Shown here: positions 6,671-12,793 of the stretch, piece by piece | Layout: each line of letters starts with the position of its first letter | Position numbering within the stretch: the first letter of the stretch is position 1 | Origin: Bacteroidales bacterium | Lineage (GTDB): Bacteria; Bacteroidota; Bacteroidia; Bacteroidales; UBA932 | Assembly: GCA_017483985.1 (NCBI GenBank) | Contig: JAFUUB010000132.1 | Location: forward strand, 1 to 19,603 | Length of the DNA stretch: 19,603 nt | Direction of reading: 5' to 3' | The notes under the pieces: generated by a model | Database searches by the model: none | What the model saw: only the letters and a program-made list of their open reading frames with translations | What the model was told of the DNA's origin: nothing | Position numbers and translations under genes: made by a program

Positions 6671-9646
6671 TTAGAAGTTGGCGGTGACGCCGAGGGTGAA
6701 CTTCGTCGTGTAGAGGACCGTAGAGCCAGCCATGCCCGGGGTGAGGCCGATGGACGTGACCGTGGACGGGTCGATGCCCGAGAACTTGGTCAGGGTCAGC
6801 AGGTTGGTGGCTGCCAGATAGATGTAGAGCCGTTCGAAATTAAACTTGTTCGGCTTGAAGTTGAAGTTGCGTCCGACAGAGACTTTCTCGATCTTGAACC
6901 AGTCGCCCTTCTCCAGGAAGAAGGAGTTGATGTAGCCGTTGTCAGCGGTCAGGTACGGGTATTTCTCATACGCGCTCTTGAGGAGGTTGTCGGAGGTGAC
7001 GCCCGGATAACCGTAAGACTGCTTCTGGCCGTTCCAGATATCCATGCCGGCAAGGCCGCGGCCGTTGACGGTCAGGTCCCACTGCTTGTAGTTCAACGTG
7101 AAATTGAGGGAGAAGCTATGCTTCGGCAGGGTGTTGCCGATGATGACCTTATCGTCATCGAGCTGGCCGGTCTTGGAAGCGGTGGTGCCGTCGGCCTTAT
7201 AGTGAAGGATCTGGCCTTCATCGTTGTAACCGGCGTATTCGAAACCGCGGAGGGAACCGATGCGGGTGCCTTCTTCCAGGCGGAAGTAGTATTCGCTGGA
7301 ACCCAGACCGCCGGAGGAGTACAGGTCGACATAGGAAGCGTTGAAGAGGTCATCGCCCAGTTTGCGGAGGAAGGCGTCGCTATAGGAATAGGTCGCGCCG
7401 ATACTGTAGCGCAGGTCGCGGTTGATGTTGTCGCGCCAGTTCAGGGCGAGTTCAACACCCCTGTTCTGGGTGGAACCGAGGTTCAGCAGGATCTTGTCGT
7501 AGACATACGGCGGCTGCGGAGCGTCGTATTCGTAGAGCAGGTTTTCGGAACGGCGGTCGAAGTATTCGATGCTACCGGTGAGACGGCGCTTGAAGAGTTC
7601 GAAGTCGATACCGTAGTTGTAAACGACGGCGGTCTCCCAGCCGAGGTTCGGGTTGGCATTCTTATTCAGGGCGTATCCCGGTTGCCATACACCGTCAAAC
7701 AGGTAGTTGGTACCCTTGGCATCGTACACAGAGAGAGATTCGTAGTCGGAGCCGGCGTTACGTCCGGTAACACCGTAGGAAACGCGGAGTCTCAGTTCAT
7801 CCATCCAGTCGCGGGCGCCAGCCATGAACGGCATGTTGGAGATGGTCCATGCGGCGGAGACCGCCGGGAAGTAACCGAACTTCTTGTTGGCGCCGAACTT
7901 GGAACTGCCTTCGTAGCGGAGGGAAGCGGTGGCGGTGAGGAGGTTTTTCCAGCTGTAGGTCGCACGGCCGAAGACGCCGGCGATTCTGCTGTAGCTCTTG
8001 CTGGAGCCCATTTCTGCCAGACCGTCCGTCAGGGCGGTGCCGCTGCCCATATCGTACCAGAGGAACTGGTCATACTGGAAGTTGTAGTTGGTCTGGCTCA
8101 TGCTTTCACTGGTGGAGTCCGTGAAGGAATAACCGGCCACGGCCTTGACGCTATGGTCTTCGCTGGCGAAGTTGTAGTTGATCAGCCATTCGAAACCTCT
8201 GCTGAGACCGTTGCTGGAGCTCAGGGAAGCTTCGCTGTCGAAGGTGCTCCACATGTACATCCGCTGCATGACGGACGGGGTATAGCTGTGGTTATAGCGG
8301 GAGTTGTAGCGGAAGGAAGCGTTGGCATTGGTCGTCAGGAGGTGCTTGTCAGTCTTGAGGAGATTGAGTTTCACATCCTGCTGGAACGTAATGCTGGTGG
8401 AATGGCTCTTGTTGGTCGGGAGCCGGTTGTTTTCCACGGAGTTGGTGGAGCTCTGCGTATTGGTCGGCCAATAGTAACCGGTGATGGAGCCGGTTTCACC
8501 CGTCTTGTCATAGACCGGAATGGTCGGGTTCATGAAGATGGTACCGGCGAGGTTGCCGCTGTTGCCTTCGCTGACGTTGGCGCGGATGTTGGCGACGGTG
8601 CTGGTCTCGACGAAGTCGTTCAGCATCTTCTGGTTCATCGTGAAACGTGCGCTGTAGCTTTGGGAATCGTTGTTCTTGTAGAGCTGGTTGCGGTCCGTGT
8701 AGTTCAGGGACAGGCTGTAGTTGCTCTTGGCGGTCGAGCCGGCCAGGGTGATATGCTGGTTGTGGTCATAGTTCGGCTTGTCGTTGCGAAGCTCCTTCCA
8801 GTATTCCCGGTCGATGGTTCCGCCGTAGTCCGTCTTGCCAAGATTTTTCTCCTTGTTCAGCTCGCGCCACTCTTCCAGGTTGTAAACATCCGGGAGTTTG
8901 TGGAGCGCGGAGACGGCGATATAGGAATCATAGGTCACGCGCACGCGACCGGCGGTGCCGGCGCCCCTGCGGGTGGTGACGAGGATGACACCGTTCGCAC
9001 CGCGGGTACCGTAGATAGCGGCGGAAGCACCGTCCTTCAGGACGGAGATGGACTCGATATCCTGGGTTGCGACATCTTCGAGGTCACCGCCGATGATACC
9101 GTCGATGACGACGAGCGGGGAGTTGCTGCCCTTGATGGAGGTCGCGCCACGGATCTGGTACGAGGAGCTGTTGCCGTTGGCGCTGACGTCGATGTTCAGA
9201 CCGGCGACCTTACCGACGAGGAGCTGCATGGCATCTCCGGACGGAGCCTTGTTGAAGTCTTCGGCGCGGACGCTGACGACGGCGGAGGAAACCTCCTTCT
9301 TGCTCAGCGAACCGTAACCGACGACGACGGTTTCCTCAATCATTTCAGTGTCTTCCTGGAGGGTGATCCGGGAGGGGAGTTCGGAGGCGACATAGGTCAG
9401 TGTCTGGTATCCGATGCAGCTGACCTCGACGATCGCGCGGGCATTGGAAACGCGGAGGGCAAAATTGCCGTCCGGACCGGTCGCGGAGCCGTTGCTGGTG
9501 CCACGCTCGATAACCGAAGCGCCGACCACCGGGCCGATGGCATCCACGATGACACCTCTCACTTCATACCCGCTTTGGGCGGATACGCGGACAGACATGG
9601 CAAAAAGAATCACCATGCCGGTTAGGAAAGTCAATAATTTTTTCAT
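6671..9646 (-). CDS. SusC/RagA-family TonB-dependent outer-membrane transporter
   Basis: A 991-residue outer-membrane transporter for oligosaccharides. A signal peptide (MKKLLTFLTGMVILFAMSVRVSAQ) is followed by a carboxypeptidase-regulatory-like beta domain (about 27-103, with GPVVGASV and GPDGNFAL), then the TonB-box region (EETVVVGYGSLSKKEV). The plug domain shows DAMQLLVGKVAGLNI and SPLVVIDGIIGG, signatures of the SusC family. The remainder is a beta-barrel rich in aromatic residues, ending in VTANF with the terminal Phe expected for barrel insertion. Length is normal for the family. It pairs with the SusD-like gene 31 bp downstream. No anti-sigma-contacting N-terminal extension is present, consistent with no ECF sigma/anti-sigma pair nearby. 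A -7 promoter box lies about 30 bp upstream. Confidence 0.96.
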   Translation of the reverse strand: MKKLLTFLTGMVILFAMSVRVSAQSGYEVRGVIVDAIGPVVGASVIERGTSNGSATGPDGNFALRVSNARAIVEVSCIGYQTLTYVASELPSRITLQEDTEMIEETVVVGYGSLSKKEVSSAVVSVRAEDFNKAPSGDAMQLLVGKVAGLNIDVSANGNSSSYQIRGATSIKGSNSPLVVIDGIIGGDLEDVATQDIESISVLKDGASAAIYGTRGANGVILVTTRRGAGTAGRVRVTYDSYIAVSALHKLPDVYNLEEWRELNKEKNLGKTDYGGTIDREYWKELRNDKPNYDHNQHITLAGSTAKSNYSLSLNYTDRNQLYKNNDSQSYSARFTMNQKMLNDFVETSTVANIRANVSEGNSGNLAGTIFMNPTIPVYDKTGETGSITGYYWPTNTQSSTNSVENNRLPTNKSHSTSITFQQDVKLNLLKTDKHLLTTNANASFRYNSRYNHSYTPSVMQRMYMWSTFDSEASLSSSNGLSRGFEWLINYNFASEDHSVKAVAGYSFTDSTSESMSQTNYNFQYDQFLWYDMGSGTALTDGLAEMGSSKSYSRIAGVFGRATYSWKNLLTATASLRYEGSSKFGANKKFGYFPAVSAAWTISNMPFMAGARDWMDELRLRVSYGVTGRNAGSDYESLSVYDAKGTNYLFDGVWQPGYALNKNANPNLGWETAVVYNYGIDFELFKRRLTGSIEYFDRRSENLLYEYDAPQPPYVYDKILLNLGSTQNRGVELALNWRDNINRDLRYSIGATYSYSDAFLRKLGDDLFNASYVDLYSSGGLGSSEYYFRLEEGTRIGSLRGFEYAGYNDEGQILHYKADGTTASKTGQLDDDKVIIGNTLPKHSFSLNFTLNYKQWDLTVNGRGLAGMDIWNGQKQSYGYPGVTSDNLLKSAYEKYPYLTADNGYINSFFLEKGDWFKIEKVSVGRNFNFKPNKFNFERLYIYLAATNLLTLTKFSGIDPSTVTSIGLTPGMAGSTVLYTTKFTLGVTANF

Positions 9647-9675
9647 GAAACTTGTGTTATTTGTTCAGTGTGGCC

Positions 9676-9683
9676 CAAAGGTA
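9676..9683 (-). promoter_or_regulatory. Probable -7 box of the susC-susD promoter
   Basis: The minus strand reads TACCTTTG, a perfect match to the Bacteroidetes consensus TAnnTTTG, 29 bp before the SusC ATG. A TTTG lies 23 bp further upstream, slightly further than the usual spacing of about 19-21. An AT-rich stretch (TTTATAATTATAAG) lies between them. Confidence 0.5.
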
Positions 9684-9708
9684 AGATGGCACCTTATAAT
9701 TATAAACA

Positions 9709-9737
9709 AACCGTTTTAGTTTTCGGTGTGAACGGTT
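9709..9737. promoter_or_regulatory. Inverted repeat upstream of the susC promoter
   Basis: Arms AACCGTT (9709-9715) and AACGGTT (9731-9737) are perfect complements separated by 15 bp. The element overlaps or abuts the expected -33 region of the susC promoter, a usual position for an activator or repressor site. The right arm, in the context TGAACGGTTG, also resembles the CGGTTGGA motif repeated around the transposase-like gene, so it may instead be a decayed copy of that repeat. Confidence 0.35.
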
Positions 9738-10004
9738 GAAAAAAGGGTGTGGACGGAGAAGCATCCCGGCCTCAAAACCACGACGCCGAAGTCGATAATC
9801 CGCTGTGTTTTCTATAGTTGGGAGAATATCTCCGCGCCTTCAATCCATGCTTGAAACAAGGCTGCAAATGGTTTCAAATCATGACTGGACCCCTTTGAGC
9901 GACTTTCTGGCAACGCTTTCCGCGGCGACCCCTGATACACTTCATTCGAATCGATTATCCCGACCCTAGTGAGTTGCGATGCAGATTCTTGCTAAGCGTT
10001 TGAA

Positions 10005-10139
10005 CCAACAATCCAATAAAAAGTCGATTGGCGACGTTTGGTATGTCCGGTTGGACGATAAACCGCGCTTTTGCATCCGTTTCGTGTCCAACCGTACAGC
10101 CATAATACCCTCTATGGCCGTTTTTACATCCGGTTGGAA
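10005..10139. repeat. REPIN-like repeat block, left of the RAYT-like gene
   Basis: The block carries CGGTTGGA at 10048-10055 (plus), its complement within GTCCAACCG at 10086-10094 (minus orientation), and CGGTTGGA again at 10131-10138 (plus). It is preceded by CCAACAATCCA at 10005-10015. The first two motifs can pair as a 9 bp stem (10048-10056 with 10086-10094) plus three further outer pairs after one mismatch. Each motif also contains a tiny hairpin, for example TCC-GGTT-GGA. A matching block with the same motif order and spacing lies on the other side of the gene at 11316-11449, although the DNA between motifs has diverged. A second short inverted repeat, GCCATA/TATGGC, lies at 10099-10118. 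Confidence 0.7.
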
Positions 10140-10176
10140 GTCAGGCCTTTTGTTTCGCAGTGGAGAAGGTGGGAAT

Positions 10177-10193
10177 CTGGATTCGGAATCCAG
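10177..10193. repeat. 17-nt palindrome CTGGATTCGGAATCCAG
   Basis: Perfect 8 bp arms around one central base, between the left repeat block and the end of the RAYT-like gene. It is not followed by a T run on either strand, so it is not a normal intrinsic terminator. It could be a protein-binding site or part of the transposase-associated structure; function unknown. Confidence 0.55.
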
Positions 10194-10280
10194 TATAGGG
10201 CCCGGGGTCAGGGGAATCGCGTCTGGTGAATCGGGTAAGAAGAATCAGGTGGAGCAAGGGTTTCGGGTAGGGAAGAGCTG

Positions 10281-11204
10281 TTAACAACCAAGGCATCTTT
10301 GAATGGAAGGAATCGTCGCTTTCTTCTGGAACTGAAGGAACCGCGAGATGTCTATCCGGTCTTGTCGAGACAGCTCATAGACGCTTTGTCTGCCCATCGC
10401 CGGGAGTATTTCCCGGTCAATGATCCGGCAGAGTTCGAAATCGTCCGGCGCCCTGTGAGCCAGGAATGTACCTGCTTTCTCGTTTTTCAGGTATTCCTGC
10501 ATGAACCGCTCAGCATTCTCCGGCTCGATATCCCCTATCGATATGGGCTGGCGGCTGTGGGGATCCCGCATCTGCTCTTCTTTCCAGCGTTCATCCGTTT
10601 TCCGAAACATGTTGTATTCGAAGGCTGCCGGTGAAACGAACAATAGCTCCGTCTGCCGGAGTTCCATCGTGGATTCCCGTGTAAACCAGCCGTCCGTCGT
10701 CATCCGGAAGGAATCCGGGAATTCCGCTCTGCGGGGGAGTTCCCGGGCGATATCTTCCCGGCTTTTCAGCAGGGTCGGTTTGTCAAACTTCCCCAGTTGT
10801 TCCCGGAACAGGTCGTTTATGGCACTGAACCGGTATGCGAAGGCGGTCCCGGTCACTCCGTGATGAAGCGGATTCCGCAGGACATAACTGATTGCCGCGA
10901 TGATATGGTTGTTACCGGTAATCTCCAGGCAGAAGTATCCCTTCTCTCCGAACTTGCCGCTCCTTCCGTAGCGGTGGTTGAAATGCATGGTGTAGCGTTT
11001 CCTCAATTCTTTGACGAAGTTCCCGACCTGTTCTCCAAGGAGAATCAGGTGGACATGGTTCGACATTTCTGTATCGACCAGTAGCTGAATCTGGTATTTC
11101 CATGCTGAAATGACCATCAGATTGAAAAAGAGCCGGACATCCTCCGTGTCGCGGAACATGACTTCTCCATGGGATGTGAAGCAAATATGTTTCAGTGTCT
11201 TCAT
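10281..11204 (-). CDS. Y1/HUH transposase-like protein, probable REP-associated tyrosine transposase (RAYT)
   Basis: A 307-residue member of the Transposase_17/Y1_Tnp superfamily, single-strand DNA nickases. The HUH metal-binding motif is NHVHLILLG (H50, H52). The strand and helix that follow (LRKRYTMHFNHRYGRSGKF) match the family pattern. The probable catalytic tyrosine is Y107 in ISYVLRNPLHHGV, about 55 residues after the HUH motif, as in related enzymes. All catalytic residues look intact. The C-terminal extension (about 130-307) ends in SVYELSRQDRIDISRFLQFQ, which looks like the start of a helix-turn-helix seen at the end of many such proteins, here closing early. It is a single-copy gene with its own promoter-like sequence, flanked on both sides by similar REPIN-like blocks and lacking a TnpB partner, which points to a RAYT rather than an IS200/IS605 element. 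Biological role inferred only. Confidence 0.85.
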   Translation of the reverse strand: MKTLKHICFTSHGEVMFRDTEDVRLFFNLMVISAWKYQIQLLVDTEMSNHVHLILLGEQVGNFVKELRKRYTMHFNHRYGRSGKFGEKGYFCLEITGNNHIIAAISYVLRNPLHHGVTGTAFAYRFSAINDLFREQLGKFDKPTLLKSREDIARELPRRAEFPDSFRMTTDGWFTRESTMELRQTELLFVSPAAFEYNMFRKTDERWKEEQMRDPHSRQPISIGDIEPENAERFMQEYLKNEKAGTFLAHRAPDDFELCRIIDREILPAMGRQSVYELSRQDRIDISRFLQFQKKATIPSIQRCLGC

Positions 11205-11223
11205 TTTGCCAGGAATGTATGAT

Positions 11224-11255
11224 TAAAGATACGAACTACCGCGAAATAATCCAAA
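11224..11255 (-). promoter_or_regulatory. Probable promoter of the RAYT-like gene
   Basis: On the minus strand, TTTG (11252-11255) is followed after 20 bp by TATCTTTA (11224-11231). This fits the Bacteroidetes -33/-7 pattern with one mismatch in the -7 box, and lies 19 bp before the start codon. It is the best promoter match by spacing in the window and suggests that the gene is expressed on its own. Confidence 0.5.
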
Positions 11256-11315
11256 AAATAATGCTTGTTTATTGTGGAAAGAGGGAACACTGTCCAGCGC
11301 AATCCTCAATCAAAT

Positions 11316-11449
11316 CCAACAATCCATAAAATCGGCTTTGAAGACAAACAAAAATGTACGGTTGGATGTGAATTTGCCGTTTTCTCGTGTATTTGCGTCC
11401 AACCGTTCAGAAAAAAACATTCTAAACGCTTTTCTTTGTACGGTTGGAT
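11316..11449. repeat. REPIN-like repeat block, right of the RAYT-like gene
   Basis: CCAACAATCCA at 11316-11326 is followed by CGGTTGGA at 11359-11366 (plus), GTCCAACCG at 11397-11405 (minus orientation) and CGGTTGGA at 11441-11448 (plus). Distances from the first landmark to the three motifs are within one base of those in the left block, in the same orientation. By hand alignment the motifs are nearly invariant while linkers match only about half the time. The first two motifs can pair over 9 bp, ACGGTTGGA with its complement, plus outer G-C and T-A pairs after one mismatch. Confidence 0.7.
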
Positions 11450-11525
11450 TGTCCGGCTCCGGGATTCCGCGTCCCCGGAAGAGCGCAGTCCAGAGATTGT
11501 CCTGCTCCGTGACTCCTCGTCCCCG
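11448..11525. repeat. Imperfect 30 bp direct repeat, 48 bp period
   Basis: Copies at 11448-11477 and 11496-11525 match at 26 of 30 positions, sharing ATTGTCC, GCTCCG and CGTCCCCG. The 18 bp between copies is not clearly repeated afterwards. It overlaps the last base pairs of the right REPIN-like block and lies beyond the 3' end of the Gate-domain gene. Function unknown. Confidence 0.6.
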
Positions 11526-11560
11526 TTGAGCTTCGGCCGGGGGCTACAGAAGATCGGGGA

Positions 11561-12712
11561 CTAAAGAAGATTGACCAGCAGGAAAAGGAAGTGGGCGATG
11601 ACGCCTGCGCAGAGGCCGGCGACCGTGTGGGCGCCCAGGGCCTTGGAGATGGCTTTGCGCCAGCCCAGGGAGTCCAGCATCGCCGTGTGGGTCGACAGGA
11701 AGCCGGACCAGCACATGCCGATGGCGGTGCATACGGCAATGGCGTTCCCGTCGAGGATGCCGGCGGCGTCGAAGGTCGGCAGCAGGCCGAGGGCGGCGCC
11801 GACCGCACCCAGGGCGGTCATCGGGAAGGCGATGAGTTCCATGTGCTTGAATCCGAAGAGCCATTCGAAAACCCAGTGCACCTTGTCGGCCAGCCAGGGG
11901 AGGATTGGTACGCCCTGGTTGGCGGAGCCGTTGTAGACGCCCGCGTCCCCGGTCCCGAAGGTGATCATGATGACGGCCGTGGTGATGATGAGCACGCCCG
12001 GAATGATCTGCAGGCCCAGTTCCACGCCGTTCTTGCCACCGTCCAGCAGGGCGTTGAGGAAACGCATGAAGATGCCGTTTTGGGCTTCATTCTCAATCCG
12101 TTCCTCGGCCAGCTGCTCCTGGGTCGCTTCTACGACCGGTTCTTCCATTTCCGCCGGCCAGGCTTTGCGGCAGGACCGCTGCATGAGCCGGGTCGAGATG
12201 ATGGAGCCGCAGAAAGCGCCGGCCAGTCCGATCAGGGCGGCGGTGCCGTTGCCGAAGCCGATCATGGTGATGATGACCACGAAGCCCATGCCGAAGGCGG
12301 TGCCGAAGTTGGTCAGGGAAAGGAGCTGGTATTTCTTGAAATAAGAGGCGAAGGAACGGTCCTTGGACAGGGCGATGATGGCCGGGTTGTCGGACAGGAA
12401 GGTCATGACCGCGCCGAGCGCGGCGACGCCGGGCAGGTTGAAGAGGGGCTTCATCAGGGGGCGGAGGAATTTCTCCAGCAGGGTGACGACGCCGAATTCG
12501 GCCATCAGTTTGGAAAGCGCTCCGGTCAGCACGGTGATGCCCATCAGGTAGAATACCGTGTTGAGCAGCAGGTCGTGGGCCGTATTCATCAGGGTCTTGA
12601 GCATGTTGCCGCTGCCCATGCGGCTGCCCAGCGCCCAGAAGATGCCGACCAGCACCGCCAGGAAGATGACGGCTTCGAGGGTCGAGCGGGTGGAGGCTTT
12701 CATTTTGGCCAT
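11561..12712 (-). CDS. Integral-membrane protein with nucleoside-recognition (Gate) domains
   Basis: A 383-residue polytopic membrane protein. It has an N-terminal membrane helix (12-30) and a first Gate-like half (about 45-170), with the motif MTFLSDNPAIIALSKD and Gly-rich helices (NFGTAFGMGFVVIITMIGFGNGTAALIG, split here by description at about 135-163). A hydrophilic, Glu-rich loop spans about 180-225. A second membrane half follows (about 235-383) with LQIIPGVLIITTAVIMITFG and ALGAVGAALGLLPTFDAAGI. Proteins of this family, related to SpmA/SpmB of spore formers, are named for a domain shared with nucleoside transporters, but their substrate is generally unknown. The start at 12712 gives MAKMK; a second ATG at 12703 is possible. 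Gaps of 81 bp upstream and 356 bp downstream suggest a gene of its own. Confidence 0.8.
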   Translation of the reverse strand: MAKMKASTRSTLEAVIFLAVLVGIFWALGSRMGSGNMLKTLMNTAHDLLLNTVFYLMGITVLTGALSKLMAEFGVVTLLEKFLRPLMKPLFNLPGVAALGAVMTFLSDNPAIIALSKDRSFASYFKKYQLLSLTNFGTAFGMGFVVIITMIGFGNGTAALIGLAGAFCGSIISTRLMQRSCRKAWPAEMEEPVVEATQEQLAEERIENEAQNGIFMRFLNALLDGGKNGVELGLQIIPGVLIITTAVIMITFGTGDAGVYNGSANQGVPILPWLADKVHWVFEWLFGFKHMELIAFPMTALGAVGAALGLLPTFDAAGILDGNAIAVCTAIGMCWSGFLSTHTAMLDSLGWRKAISKALGAHTVAGLCAGVIAHFLFLLVNLL

Positions 12713-12761
12713 TGTTCCAGTGTTTCCTTTAAAAATGTTTGCGAATGTACGCAGAATTCTT

Positions 12762-12769
12762 CAAAGTTC
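12762..12769 (-). promoter_or_regulatory. Possible -7 box for the Gate-domain gene
   Basis: The minus strand reads GAACTTTG, seven of eight matches to TAnnTTTG, about 50 bp before the ATG and within the 81 bp gap after the GH2 gene. No -33 TTTG at normal spacing is seen. There is no visible terminator after the GH2 gene, so read-through is also possible. Confidence 0.28.
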
Positions 12770-12793
12770 AACGGGAAGAGGGGACAATGACGC

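Larger units (their letters stand above)
9738..10280. other. Gene-poor intergenic region between the susC promoter and the RAYT-like gene
   Basis: I see no convincing gene here. A 101-codon frame on the plus strand (9979-10284) runs through the repeat block and resembles no protein I know. The region contains a small palindrome GGAGAATATCTCC (9821-9833), the CGGTTGGA repeat block (10005-10139) and a 17-nt palindrome at 10177-10193. The stretch 9740-10000 has no recognised feature. No poly-T hairpin terminator for the RAYT-like gene is visible. Confidence 0.6.
11205..11560. other. Intergenic region between the RAYT-like gene and the Gate-domain gene
   Basis: No gene is supported here; the short plus-strand frames have no family resemblance. 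The region holds the RAYT promoter-like sequence, the right REPIN-like block and a 48 bp-period direct repeat. No clear intrinsic terminator is visible after the Gate-domain gene. Confidence 0.65.

Noticed and set aside
6662..9625. Plus-strand frame of 987 codons opposite the SusC-like gene
   Set aside because: A mirror of the SusC gene in a GC-rich genome; Val/Gly/Asp-rich translation with no domain signatures.
9979..10284. 101-codon plus-strand frame
   Set aside because: It runs through the REPIN-like block and the palindrome and has no recognisable domain or promoter.
10005..11449. Complete IS200/IS605 insertion sequence
   Set aside because: No TnpB gene or defined ends are visible, and the protein has the longer RAYT-like form. 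The flanking blocks are diverged multi-motif arrays rather than IS end hairpins.
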